In this document: positions 53,193-62,147 of the stretch, in pieces | Layout: each line of letters begins with the position of its first letter | How positions within the stretch are numbered: position 1 is the stretch's first letter | Assembly (NCBI RefSeq): GCF_030499515.1 | Contig: NZ_JASTWJ010000001.1 | Location: forward strand, 868,001-932,000 | Origin: Streptomyces sp. DT2A-34 | GTDB lineage: Bacteria > Actinomycetota > Actinomycetes > Streptomycetales > Streptomycetaceae | DNA length: 64,000 nt | Direction of reading: 5' to 3' | Notes under the pieces: model-generated | The model's input: the letters and a program-made list of their open reading frames with translations, nothing else | Databases searched by the model: none | Told to the model about the DNA's origin: nothing | Translations under genes and position numbers: made by a program

Positions 53193-54094
53193 CCGTTCCA
53201 CCTGCCGAGCTCGGTCAGTCCCGGTGCCGTCACGGACGGAGCGCTCGCGGCCGTCGCGTACGCGGCGTCGCCGTCCGCGTCGGACACGTCGCAGCCGGCC
53301 TCATACGTCTCGCCCAGGTACAGCCGTCGCACCTCGTCCGCCGCGGCGAGGTCGGCCGATGCCCCCTCCAGCCGCACCTGGCCGACGTCCAGCACCGACG
53401 CGCGGTCGGACAGCTCCAGGGCCATCGCGGCGTTCTGCTCGACGAGGAGGATCGAGGTCCCCTGGGCGTTGATCTCGCGGATGATCTCCGCGATGCGCCG
53501 GACCATCAGCGGCGCGAGCCCCAGCGAGGGCTCGTCGAGGAGCAGCAGCCGCGGCGCCGCCATCAGCGCGCGGCCCATCGCGAGCATCTGCTGCTCGCCG
53601 CCGGACATCAGCCCGGCGGCCTGCCGCCGCCGCTCGGCCAGCACCGGGAACTGCGCGAAGACGCGCTCGCGGGCCGCGCGCAGCTCGGCGCGGGAGCGGC
53701 TTGCCGACCCCAGGAACCCGGCTCGGAGGTTGTCCTCCACCGAAAGGGCACCGAAGATCCGCCGACCCTCGGGCACCTGCACCACCCCGGCGGCCACGGA
53801 CCGCGCGGTGTCGCCGCTCAGCCGTACGCCGTCGAAGTGCACCGTGCCGCGCTCGACCGTGCCGCGGTGCAGTGCGAGGGTCCCCGAGACCGCACGGAGC
53901 AGCGTGGACTTTCCCGCTCCGTTGGAGCCGAGTACGGCCACGATCCGGCCCTGCGGAACGGTCAGTGACACCCCGTGGAGTGCCTGCACGGACCGTCCGT
54001 AGCTGACGTGCAGATCGCTGACCCGAAGGGTCCCGGCCTCGGGCTCTGCCTCGGGCTCTGCCTCGGGCTCTGCCTCGGGCTCTGGTGGGCTCAT
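53189..54094 (-). CDS. livF: Liv-type ABC transporter ATP-binding protein
   Basis: A 301-residue ATPase: Walker A GSNGAGKST, Q-loop VVQVPEGRRIFG, signature MSGGEQQMLAMGRAL, Walker B LLLLDEPSLGLAPL. The N terminus has four PEAE repeats. A C-terminal ~50-residue extension is Ala/Thr rich. First gene of the operon; AAGGAGAA precedes the ATG. Confidence 0.9.
   Translation of the reverse strand: MSPPEPEAEPEAEPEAEPEAGTLRVSDLHVSYGRSVQALHGVSLTVPQGRIVAVLGSNGAGKSTLLRAVSGTLALHRGTVERGTVHFDGVRLSGDTARSVAAGVVQVPEGRRIFGALSVEDNLRAGFLGSASRSRAELRAARERVFAQFPVLAERRRQAAGLMSGGEQQMLAMGRALMAAPRLLLLDEPSLGLAPLMVRRIAEIIREINAQGTSILLVEQNAAMALELSDRASVLDVGQVRLEGASADLAAADEVRRLYLGETYEAGCDVSDADGDAAYATAASAPSVTAPGLTELGRWNG
54037..54084 (-). 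repeat. 12-bp tandem repeat in livF
   Basis: Four perfect CCTCGGGCTCTG units immediately after the livF start, coding (PEAE)4. Confidence 0.93.
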
Positions 54095-54231
54095 CAGGGC
54101 GTTCTCCTTGCTCTTCGTCGAGCGGGCGCGTGCCGGGCGCCGGACTGGAGCGTCACGAGACCACGGCAGTAGCAGGGCGTCCATGGACTGGGAGCGAGCC
54201 GCTGTCAGTTCCCAGCCGGTGCGTGATCCGC

Positions 54232-54247
54232 TTGTGAGGGGGCACAA
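54232..54247. promoter_or_regulatory. Possible operator between liv operon and pucR-like gene
   Basis: TTGTG and CACAA flank six bases in the 365-base divergent gap. A short inverted repeat only; the rest of the gap has no gene and no clear promoter. Confidence 0.25.
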
Positions 54248-54459
54248 TCCGTACCTCCTGCTGTGCGTGGATCATCACGATTTGACGGACGTTTCGCACC
54301 AGGGGATGACCGACTGCTTAGCATGTGGATTCCTTGGAGTGCGCTCCATGGGCACACGCCGATCGCCGGCCGGTGGAGCCACCCAGCTGCGACCCGCGCA
54401 GCGCAAGACATGGCGACCCGCCGTGGTGTTCTCGCACGCCCCGTCCGTCTGGAGGGTCC

Positions 54460-55833
54460 ATGCACAGCAGTTCCGTCCCTGGCTCGGTCCGCCCCCGCGT
54501 CAGCACCGTCAGCACCGCCACCATCGCCGGTCCGCGGCCTGCTGCCGCCGCCGTCGGCCCGCCCTCCGGCGCCACCGCCGTCGGCTCGCCGCCGCCCCTG
54601 CCCGAGTCCGCCGACGAGACCTCACCGCACCAGCTCTTCGACCACGCCTGCCGGTGCCTGCTCGGGCGCGGCCAGGCATTCAGCGACACAGTCGTGGACC
54701 AGATCCGCACCCAGGTGCCCTACTACGCCGACCTGGTGCTCGCACCGCCCGACCTGCCGCAGTCCGTGTACAAGGGCGTACGCATCACCCTGGAAGCCGC
54801 CCTCGACCCGGGCCGGATCGCGGACGTCGAGCGCTACACCCGTGAGCTCGGCATCCGCCGGGCCGAGGAGAGCCGCCCCCTCGACGAGGTGCTGCACGCC
54901 TTCCGGGTAGCCGGATCGGAGGTCTGGAGCGGGATCATCGGCGCCGTGGAGCGGGACGGCCTCGGCGACCAGCGCCACCTCGTGCGCGTGGCCGAGCTGG
55001 TGTGGAAGAGCAACGACCGCGACTGCGTCCTGCTGGCCGACGCCTACCGCCAGGTCGCCAAGGGTATGGCCAGCCGCCACAACGAGCGTGTACGCCTGAT
55101 CCTCGCCGCCGTGCTGGAGAGCCGCAACGACCCGGCGTTCGTCCTGGACGCGGCGTCGATCCTCAACCTGCCGCCCGACGGACGCTTCGCGGTCGCGGAG
55201 ATACGGGCCACGCCGCCCTTCGGCCGCACGCCCGACGCCGTTCCGGAGATCCGCGGCATGCGCGTCCTGCGCCACACCGGGGGCCGGCGCGATGTGCTCG
55301 TCGCCCATCTCGGCGACCGCCCGCTCGACGCGCTTGTCTCCGCGCTCGACGCCGGTCCCGGCATGCGCATCGGCGTCAGCCCGGTCGTCCAGGGTCTGGA
55401 GAACCTGCCCCGGGCGAAGGACATGGCCGGACTCGCGCTGCGCACCTGCCGGGGAGACGGCGAGGTCGCCCGGCTCGACGCCCGTCTGCCCGACGGTCTG
55501 CTCATGTCACGGCCCGACCTGTCCGCCGAACTCGCCCTGCGGGTGCTCCGGCCGCTGTACGACCTGGAGCCCGCCGACCGCGAAACGCTGATCGACACAC
55601 TCGGGGTGTGGATCGAGAAGGGCGGCTCGGCGGTCCAGGCGGCCCGGCACATGCTGTGCCACCGCAACACGGTGCTGAACCGGCTGCGCCGCTTCGAGCA
55701 GATCACAGGGCTCGAACTGTCCCGCCCCCGCGACCTCGTACGGCTCACGCTCGCGTTCGACGCACTCCAACTGCTCGGGCCTGCGGCCGTCCTCGGCTGC
55801 GCGGACGCCCGGGATCGCGACGTGGACGGCTGA
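54460..55833 (+). CDS. PucR-family transcriptional regulator
   Basis: A 457-residue regulator. A Pro/Ala-rich ~45-residue N terminus is followed by an RsbRD-like helical domain (TQVPYYADLVLAPPDLPQSV) and a GGDEF-like middle part. The C-terminal PucR helix-turn-helix reads AVQAARHMLCHRNTVLNRLR then FEQITGLELSRP. Start ATG 54460 is supported by GGAGG seven bases upstream. Divergent from the liv operon and upstream of the symporter, so either is a likely target. Confidence 0.87.
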   Translation: MHSSSVPGSVRPRVSTVSTATIAGPRPAAAAVGPPSGATAVGSPPPLPESADETSPHQLFDHACRCLLGRGQAFSDTVVDQIRTQVPYYADLVLAPPDLPQSVYKGVRITLEAALDPGRIADVERYTRELGIRRAEESRPLDEVLHAFRVAGSEVWSGIIGAVERDGLGDQRHLVRVAELVWKSNDRDCVLLADAYRQVAKGMASRHNERVRLILAAVLESRNDPAFVLDAASILNLPPDGRFAVAEIRATPPFGRTPDAVPEIRGMRVLRHTGGRRDVLVAHLGDRPLDALVSALDAGPGMRIGVSPVVQGLENLPRAKDMAGLALRTCRGDGEVARLDARLPDGLLMSRPDLSAELALRVLRPLYDLEPADRETLIDTLGVWIEKGGSAVQAARHMLCHRNTVLNRLRRFEQITGLELSRPRDLVRLTLAFDALQLLGPAAVLGCADARDRDVDG

Positions 55834-56063
55834 GGCTACGGGGGGCGACGTATGCCCGCCGCGAGCATGCGATGCGTGCCCCGGCACGGGCCGCCGCGCA
55901 TGCCCTCGGCTGTACCGGCGGCCGTGCCGCCGTGGCCGGTTCCCTTCCCGCGGGTGGCTGAATGGGCATCAGCACAGTCACCGCCCGCCGGCGTTGGGAG
56001 CGGACAACGGCGTGCCCCAAGCGCATGGACCGACTGGTCGGTACGTGCTCTGGTGAGCCCCGA

Positions 56064-56092
56064 TCAGGGGCAATGCCGTCAGGGGCAATGCC
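56064..56092 (+). repeat. Direct repeat upstream of the symporter genes
   Basis: TCAGGGGCAATGCC occurs twice with a one-base gap, 62-90 bases before the small membrane protein start. Possible activator site for the PucR-type protein. The rest of the 320-base gap holds nothing recognisable. Confidence 0.35.
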
Positions 56093-56153
56093 CGCGCAAG
56101 GCATCGCCCGAGCCAGGCGATGCGCGCGCATCCCTGCCCGCCAGGAGAGCTCC

Positions 56154-56465
56154 ATGGCCCATCAGCACGTCCATCCGCACACCCCCCAGCCCCATCGAAG
56201 ACCCCGGCCCCACCCGCCCGGCAGATTCTTCGCCCTCGTCAACGGACTGACCTTCGCCGTCCACCTCCTGCTCGCCTGCACCGCCGAAGACCTGCTGGCC
56301 ACGCGCATCGCCGGCCAGATCACCCTCGGCGTCGTCGCACTTCTCGCCCAGGGTTTGCTCCTGCTGTGGACGGCGGCGCGCTATGACCGCGCCCCCCACG
56401 GCCCAGCCCCTTACGACGAGACCCCCTACGGCGAGGCCTCGTACGAGCCGCAGGGGGAGCGCTGA
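56154..56465 (+). CDS. Small two-helix membrane protein paired with the symporter
   Basis: A 103-residue protein with a His/Pro-rich start, then two helices (FALVNGLTFAVHLLLACTA and GQITLGVVALLAQGLLLLW), and a Tyr/Pro/Glu-rich tail. AGGAGAGC precedes the ATG. Its TGA shares a base with the symporter ATG (TGATG), so the two are coupled. It resembles the DUF485-type partners of acetate symporters in layout, not clearly in sequence. Confidence 0.75.
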   Translation: MAHQHVHPHTPQPHRRPRPHPPGRFFALVNGLTFAVHLLLACTAEDLLATRIAGQITLGVVALLAQGLLLLWTAARYDRAPHGPAPYDETPYGEASYEPQGER

Positions 56466-58099
56466 TGCTTCCTCAGATACTGCTTGCCGCAGGGGCACCC
56501 GGCACCCTCGACCTGGACACGGACACCCGCTCATGGGTCCTCGTCGGCTTTCTGACGTTCATCGTCCCGATGCTGCTCATCTGTGTGCTCAACGGCCCCG
56601 AGCGCGACCGGGTCAACGACTTCTACACCGCGGGCCGCAGGCTGCGCCCCGTGCAGGGCGCCATCGTCCTCTCCGGCGTCTATCTCTCCGCCGCGACCGT
56701 GCTCGGTACGACGGGAACCGTCGCGGTCTTCGGCTTCGACGGCCTGTTCGTCGCTCTGTGCACCGTGCTGTCGCTCGGCGTCCTGCTCCTGCTGTCCGGC
56801 CCGCTGCGCGAGCGCGGCAGCTACACGCTCGGCGACACCTTCGCCCTGCGCGCCCCGGGGCCCGCCGTGCGGATCGCGGCCGCCGTCGTCACGCTGAGCG
56901 CCTGTATCCCGTATCTGATCGTCCAGCTCTCCGGCGCGGGCCGGACCACCGCCATGCTGCTCGGCCTTTCCGGGCCGGGCGCCGAACAGACCGTCATCGT
57001 CATGATCGGTGCGCTCGTCGTCTGCGCCACTGCCTTCGGCGGGATGCGCGGCATGATCGCGCTCCAGATCATCAAGACAGTGTTCCTGCTCGCCATGGCG
57101 CTCGCCGTGGCCGCGGTGCTGCTCCACCGCTTCCACTGGAGCGCCGACTCCCTCATCGACACCGCCGCTCGGGGCAGCGGCCGCCCCGAGGGCTATATGC
57201 GTCCCGGCCTGCGCTTCGCCGCCGGCGGCCCGGTCGAGAGCACGCTCGACTTCATCGGCCTGATGATCACCGTGGTGCTGGGCGTGGCGTGCCTGCCCCA
57301 TGTCGCCACCCAGCTCAACACCGCGCCCGACCCGGCCGCCGCCCGACGTACGGTCCGTCACACCATCGGAATCGTCGCCGCCGTCTGCCTCATCACCACC
57401 GTGATGGGCTTCGGTGCCGCTGCGGTGACCGGCGCCCCCAAGATCCTCGCCGCCGATCCCGGAGCCACCAGCAGCCTGCTGATGCTCACCGGCGATCTGG
57501 CGGGAGGATCGTCGGCGCAGACGGGCGAGGCGTGGCTCGTCGTGCTGGTCGCCTGCGCGGTGTTCCTCACGACGCTCGCGGTCGTCGCGAGCGTGACCCT
57601 GGCGGCGGCGGGCGCCGTCGCCCACGATCTCGTCACCAACGTGGTGCGCCGCGGGCGTACCACCGAGGGCAGGGAGGTGGCCGCGGCCCGCATCGCGTCC
57701 GCCCTGATCGGGGTGCTGAGCATCTGCTGCGCGGTGTGGGTCCATGGCTGGAACATGGGCTTCCTGTCCACCCTCTCCCTGGCGGTGGCGGCCTCCTGCC
57801 TGCTCCCGGCGCTGGTGTACGCGTTTCTCTGGCGCGGCTTCACGCGCCGGGGGCTGCTGTGGACCCTGTACGGCGGCCTGGGCTCCGCGATCGGACTCCA
57901 GGTGTGCAGCCCCGTCTTCTCGGGCAACCCGATGGCGCTGGTGCCCGAGTGGCACATCGACTGGTTCCCGCTCCAGACAGTCGCCCTGGTGTCCCTGCCC
58001 ATCGCGTTCCTGCTCGGCTGGCTCGGCAGCGTGACGGGACAGCGGCATACGGCCCCGGTGGCGGAGGCGCGGGTCAAGCCTGACGTACTGACGTACTGA
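56465..58099 (+). CDS. Sodium:solute symporter family protein (ActP-like)
   Basis: A 544-residue transporter with about 13 helices. Landmarks: ERDRVNDFYTAGRRLRPVQG, LSGVYLSAATVLGTTGTVAV, VVLGVACLPHVATQLNTAPD (the sodium-symporter signature region) and RIASALIGVLSICCAVWVHG. It is nearest to cation/acetate or monocarboxylate symporters. The stop codon lies inside an 8-bp tandem repeat. Confidence 0.88.
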   Translation: MLPQILLAAGAPGTLDLDTDTRSWVLVGFLTFIVPMLLICVLNGPERDRVNDFYTAGRRLRPVQGAIVLSGVYLSAATVLGTTGTVAVFGFDGLFVALCTVLSLGVLLLLSGPLRERGSYTLGDTFALRAPGPAVRIAAAVVTLSACIPYLIVQLSGAGRTTAMLLGLSGPGAEQTVIVMIGALVVCATAFGGMRGMIALQIIKTVFLLAMALAVAAVLLHRFHWSADSLIDTAARGSGRPEGYMRPGLRFAAGGPVESTLDFIGLMITVVLGVACLPHVATQLNTAPDPAAARRTVRHTIGIVAAVCLITTVMGFGAAAVTGAPKILAADPGATSSLLMLTGDLAGGSSAQTGEAWLVVLVACAVFLTTLAVVASVTLAAAGAVAHDLVTNVVRRGRTTEGREVAAARIASALIGVLSICCAVWVHGWNMGFLSTLSLAVAASCLLPALVYAFLWRGFTRRGLLWTLYGGLGSAIGLQVCSPVFSGNPMALVPEWHIDWFPLQTVALVSLPIAFLLGWLGSVTGQRHTAPVAEARVKPDVLTY

Positions 58100-58112
58100 C
58101 GTACTGACGCAC
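58081..58112 (+). repeat. 8-bp tandem repeat across the symporter stop codon
   Basis: TGACGTAC three times then TGACGCAC, coding the last residues DVLTY and the stop. A change in copy number would alter the C terminus. Confidence 0.95.
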
Positions 58113-58285
58113 GAAGGCGGCGGCCGGCGGAGCGCCCTCACCCACTCCACCGACCGCCGTCCAGGGACGCCGCCCGGCGCCGACCACGACTCAGGCAGCC
58201 GCGACCTCATCGATATCCCTGAGCAAGGGCAGGCCATCGCGCAAGTCTCCCTGGTGAACGGGCAGTTCAACCGGAGGAGCACGCG

Positions 58286-58935
58286 GTGGCCTTGTCCCGG
58301 TCTGAGCTGATGCGGCCGCTGGAGTCACTACGTCGGGCCGACGGAGTCGAGGCAATCAGGGTGGTGTGCGAGCACATCCCGCAGGAGCTCATCGAGGCCG
58401 AGGCCACCGACGTGATCGGTGCCGCCCCGCACGAGCACTCCGAGACGCGCACGACCTGGCGCAACGGGCACCGCGGGAGGCTGCTGACCACGCAGGCCGG
58501 CGACGTCGATCTGAAGATCCCCAAGCTGCGGACCGGATCGTTCTTCCCCTCCCTGCCGGAACGGCGCCGACGTATCGACCGGGCACTGTTCGCCGTGGTG
58601 ATGGGGGCATACGTGCACGGGGTCTCGGCCCGCTCGGTCGACGACCTGGTCAAAGCACTCGGCGCGGACAGCGCGATCTCCAAATCCGAGGTCTCCCGCA
58701 TCTGCGGCGAGCTGGACGAGGAACTGACTGCGTTGAGGAACGGCCGCTGGATCACCCCGTCTTCCCCTACGTCTTCCTGGACGCCACCTACTGCAAGGCG
58801 AGGGTCAACCACCGGATCGCCTTGCAGGCCGTGGTCACCGCCACCGGGATCTCCGCCACCGGGCACCGCGAGATCCTCGGCCTGATGGTCGGCGACAGCG
58901 AGTCGAAGCCGTTCTGGTCGAGGTGGACGAACTGA
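58286..58935 (+). mobile_element. Truncated IS256-family transposase gene
   Basis: The first ~155 codons from GTG 58286 code MALSRSELMRPLESLRRADG, RTTWRNGHRGRLLTTQAGDV, KIPKLRTGSFFPSLPERRRR and VHGVSARSVDDLVKALGADS. After a frame change near 58745 the other frame continues FPYVFLDATYCKARVNHRIA (first catalytic Asp) and LGLMVGDSESKPFWSRW, then stops. The second Asp and the Glu of the DDE triad and about half of the protein are missing. No terminal inverted repeats were found. Confidence 0.85.
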
Positions 58936-59089
58936 CCGGCGTCCACAAGAACTTGACCCGCGGCATCGTGGCCCTGGTCTTCCGCTGCAAGCCCTCCGGA
59001 GGCACCGAACGCACCTCAAGCGAGTCCACGGCCGTCTCCCAGCGGGATAAGACTCTCTCTCCTTCACAAGGCCCGCGCACGGCGCGGGC

Positions 59090-59111
59090 GCGCGCCGCCT
59101 TTGCGGCGCGC
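59090..59111. terminator. GC-rich hairpin in the IS flank
   Basis: GCGCGCCGC-CTTT-GCGGCGCGC, a perfect 9-bp stem. Lies in the gene-free stretch 58936-59367, which otherwise holds only a further weak hairpin (GGGGGATCCAGC...GCTGAATCCCCC, 59292-59322). Confidence 0.5.
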
Positions 59112-59367
59112 TCGGCGGCTGCGGGCATGAAGTCGCAGACACCCTCTGCGGCTGGGGCGGTCGGCTCCACGGCTTTACGCAGCCACTTGGGGCGAGCCTC
59201 TAAGATCATGGCCCCAACGTCGTGCTTCAGACGTCGTTTTCTTTGGCGGGTGCGGCCTACAGCGCTTACCCAGAGGTTCTTCGAGAGGACCTGGGGGATC
59301 CAGCCGCGGAGCTGAATCCCCCAGAGAACGTGGTCGGCTCCGCCTGCCTCAAGTACTGTGACCCTGC

Positions 59368-60267
59368 ATGATCGAATCCGAGATTGAAGTCAACGAGACT
59401 CTGGTTCGGGACCTGCTGCTGGATCAGCATCCGGATCTGGCCGCGCTGCCCATCCGCGAGGTGGCGGGCGGTTGGGGCAACCAGATGTGGCGCCTTGGAG
59501 ACGAGTTGGCGGTCCGGATGCAGCGGATGGACACCAGCCCAGATCTGCAACTCAAAGAGCGCCGGTGGCTGCCGACCTTGGCCTCGCGTCTGCCGCTGCC
59601 GATCCCGGTCCCGATGCGGGACGGTGTGCCGTCCGAGCGCTTCCCCAAGATCTGGACCGTCATGACATGGGTCGAGGGCACACCGCTGGACCACGGCTCC
59701 ATCACCCGCGGCGACCACGCGGCCGACACCCTGGCTGCCTTCCTCAAGGCGCTGCATGTGGAGGCGCCCGCCGAGGCGCCGAACGCCTCGGACCGCGGCG
59801 GTCACCCCCGGGAGTGCGCGGAGGGCTTCGAGAACTTCCTGCGGGCCGTGGACCTCGGCCGCTTCGCGGAGGAGGATGTCCGGGCCGTGTGGGACGACGC
59901 GGTCGCGGCTCCCGAGTGGGAGGGCCCGCGGATGTGGGTTCACGGCGATCTGCATCCCGCGAACGTCGTCGTCGCGGACGGGACGCTGGCTGGCGTCGTT
60001 GACTTCGGCGATGTCTTCGCCGGAGACCCGGCCTGGGACCTTGCGGCTGCCTGGGTGCTGCTCCCCGCGGACTGCGCTTCACGGTTTTTCGATAGCTACG
60101 CACGGGCGGACGAGGCAGCCATGCGTCGGGCGCGTGGGCTGGCCGCGGTGAAGAGCCTGTTCCTGATGCTGATGGGACAGAACGGGGACCGCGGCCTGCC
60201 CGGCGGCAAGCCGAACTGGGGGCCTGCAGGCCGGTCGGCGCTTGAGCGTGTCCTGAAGGGCCTTTGA
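59368..60267 (+). CDS. Aminoglycoside-phosphotransferase-fold kinase
   Basis: A 299-residue APH-family protein. EVAGGWGNQMWRLGDELAVR is the nucleotide loop and Lys-equivalent region, MWVHGDLHPANVVV holds the catalytic Asp, and GVVDFGDVFAGDPAWDLAAA the metal-binding DFG-like Asp. Members phosphorylate antibiotics, sugars or small metabolites; the substrate is unknown and resistance should not be assumed. Its stop abuts the integrase remnant. Confidence 0.85.
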   Translation: MIESEIEVNETLVRDLLLDQHPDLAALPIREVAGGWGNQMWRLGDELAVRMQRMDTSPDLQLKERRWLPTLASRLPLPIPVPMRDGVPSERFPKIWTVMTWVEGTPLDHGSITRGDHAADTLAAFLKALHVEAPAEAPNASDRGGHPRECAEGFENFLRAVDLGRFAEEDVRAVWDDAVAAPEWEGPRMWVHGDLHPANVVVADGTLAGVVDFGDVFAGDPAWDLAAAWVLLPADCASRFFDSYARADEAAMRRARGLAAVKSLFLMLMGQNGDRGLPGGKPNWGPAGRSALERVLKGL

Positions 60268-60790
60268 CGTCGGCGTTCAGGCCGAGGACGAACTCCTCGA
60301 CCCACGCGCGCTGGCCCTGCCCGACTGGGAGACCCCCCTCGCCCTGGCCCACGCGCTCGTGGCCGCCTCCCACGACCAGTACCGCGGCTGGGGAGACGTG
60401 GTCATCTTCGCCGCATGCACCGCCGCACGGATCGGCCAGGTCTCAGGCTGTCGCGTCGGAGACATCGACACCGCCCAGTGGATCTGGACCGTGCGGCGTC
60501 AGACCACACCCGCGCCCGGCGGGCTGACCGACAACGGCACCCAGGGCAAACGGGCCCGCAAGGTTCCCACCGTCGAGGAGATCCGCCCCCTCATCACCCA
60601 GCGCATCCTGTCCGCAGACCCCAACCCCGACGCCCGCCTGTTCACCGGCCCACGCGGCGGACGCATCTCCACCGCCGTCCTGCGCGACGCCGTACACAAG
60701 ATCACGACCGCCGGGGCGGCGCTCTCCGCACACCTCAGCGTGCTCCGCGCACCGCGCTCGCTGCCGAGCCCGATCGTCGTGACCCGCTGA
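60266..60790 (+). pseudogene. Tyrosine-type site-specific integrase remnant
   Basis: The frame opens inside the protein (QAEDELLDPRALALPDWETP) with no start and goes on ACTAARIGQVSGCRVGDIDT (catalytic box I Arg), TDNGTQGKRARKVPTVEEIR (beta-hairpin Lys) and ARLFTGPRGGRISTAVLRDA. It then diverges and ends without the HxxR and Tyr of box II. Both ends are thus lost. It directly abuts tRNA-Pro, the usual place for an integrase of a tRNA-inserted element. Confidence 0.82.
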
Positions 60791-60836
60791 CCCCGGTCAA
60801 GGGCGCCGGTCCCCAACTGGTCCCCAAGAATGATCA

Positions 60837-60870
60837 AGGGCCGGTTTCGGATGCCTCCGAAACCGGCCCT
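60837..60870. terminator. Terminator downstream of tRNA-Pro
   Basis: AGGGCCGGTTTCGGA, loop TGCC, TCCGAAACCGGCCCT: a perfect 15-bp stem starting 21 bases past the tRNA 3' end. Confidence 0.85.
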
Positions 60871-60890
60871 GACCTGCGACCATCTCCAGT

Positions 60891-60963
<73 letters not shown>

Positions 60964-61043
60964 GCGTATGTCGCGCGGCGAACCGCGTGATCACGCAGGT
61001 CAACCCTACCCCATACACACGCCGCCCCCATCGGTCCGATCTC

Positions 61044-61084
61044 TTGACCCATAATTGCCGTCACCTATAATTGCCTAACGCAAT
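61044..61084 (+). promoter_or_regulatory. Strong promoter with overlapping inverted repeat
   Basis: -35 TTGACC (61044-61049), 16-base spacer, -10 TATAAT (61066-61071). ATTGC-CTAAC-GCAAT (61070-61084) lies over the expected start of transcription, and ATAATTGCC occurs twice. It would drive the esterase gene and looks repressor-controlled. Confidence 0.6.
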
Positions 61085-61165
61085 CGAATAGCTCATCAGC
61101 GGCCCGTCCGTCGCCGAACCGTCCCTCACCGGGCCGACCCACGGGCCGCGAACGATCGGAGCCCT

Positions 61166-62107
61166 ATGTCTCTCCTGGCCCGGCCCGCGGTGGCCGCCTT
61201 CGTCGCCAAGGCGATGCAACGTGCAACCGGGATGGCTGACCGCCGTTCCGGTGGCCGGGGTTCCGCCGCTGCCTCGCACGCGCGATTCCCCGAATATCCG
61301 CGCAAGGTACGGGAGTTGACGATTCCCACGTCGATCGCCCCCGCCCGGGCCACGGTGTACCTGCCCGCGAACGCCGAACCCGCTCCCCCAGTGCACGTCA
61401 ACTTCCACGGCGGCGGCTATGTGATGACGCTGACCGAGCTGGACGACCCGCTGTGCCGCACCCTCGCCGCCGAGGCGGGGGCGGTCGTGATCAACGTGGA
61501 TTACGTCGTCGCGCCGCAGCACCCGTTCCCGGCGCCACCCCGGCAGGCGTACGACGTCGTCCGGTGGGTGGCCGGGCACGGCGCGGAGGAGGGCTGGGAC
61601 GGCGACCGGCTCACCGTGGGCGGGCAGAGCGCCGGCGGCGGGCTCGCGGCGGCCGTGGCGCGGCAGGCTCTTGAAGAGGGCGGGCCCTCGATCGCGCTCC
61701 AGGTGCTGCACTATCCCCCGCTCGACCTGGCGACCCGCCCCAGGGACAAGCGCGCCGCCATCGCCAAGCCGATGCTGCGGCCCTGGATGGGCGACGTCTT
61801 CGACACCTCGTACGTACCGGACGTGCGGCGGCGCGACGACCGGCTCGTGTCCCCGGCGCATCCGTCGGACACCGCGGACCTGACGGGCATCGCCCCGGCC
61901 CTGGTGATCACCGCCGAGTACGACCTGCTCCGGGCCGAGGGCGAGCGCTATGCCGAGCGGCTGCGGGCGGCGGGTGCTCTGGTCGCACATCACGACGTGG
62001 CCGGGGCGGATCATGGGTACGACGGGAGTGACGACGACAAGGCGCGGGAGGTCTACGCGATGATCGCCCGGCATGTACGGGAGGCCACCGGAAGCCGCAC
62101 CGTCTGA
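61166..62107 (+). CDS. Alpha/beta hydrolase, hormone-sensitive-lipase type esterase
   Basis: A 313-residue esterase. The HSL oxyanion motif is VNFHGGGYVM, the nucleophile Ser sits in VGGQSAGGGLA, the acid Asp in ITAEYDLLRAEGERYAERLR and the His in AGADHGY. No signal peptide. Predicted to cleave short- to medium-chain esters in the cytosol. ATG 61166 has GGAG nearby. First gene beyond the tRNA-Pro attachment site. Confidence 0.9.
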   Translation: MSLLARPAVAAFVAKAMQRATGMADRRSGGRGSAAASHARFPEYPRKVRELTIPTSIAPARATVYLPANAEPAPPVHVNFHGGGYVMTLTELDDPLCRTLAAEAGAVVINVDYVVAPQHPFPAPPRQAYDVVRWVAGHGAEEGWDGDRLTVGGQSAGGGLAAAVARQALEEGGPSIALQVLHYPPLDLATRPRDKRAAIAKPMLRPWMGDVFDTSYVPDVRRRDDRLVSPAHPSDTADLTGIAPALVITAEYDLLRAEGERYAERLRAAGALVAHHDVAGADHGYDGSDDDKAREVYAMIARHVREATGSRTV

Positions 62108-62147
62108 GGGCTCGGACCGCCCCGCCATCGACGGCCACGCAGCCCCG

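Noticed and set aside
58286..58935. Complete insertion sequence
   Set aside because: The transposase is frameshifted and lacks two of three catalytic residues, and no terminal inverted repeats were seen.
59368..60267. Aminoglycoside resistance gene
   Set aside because: The APH fold is clear but these proteins have many substrates and no feature points to an antibiotic. Only the fold is claimed.
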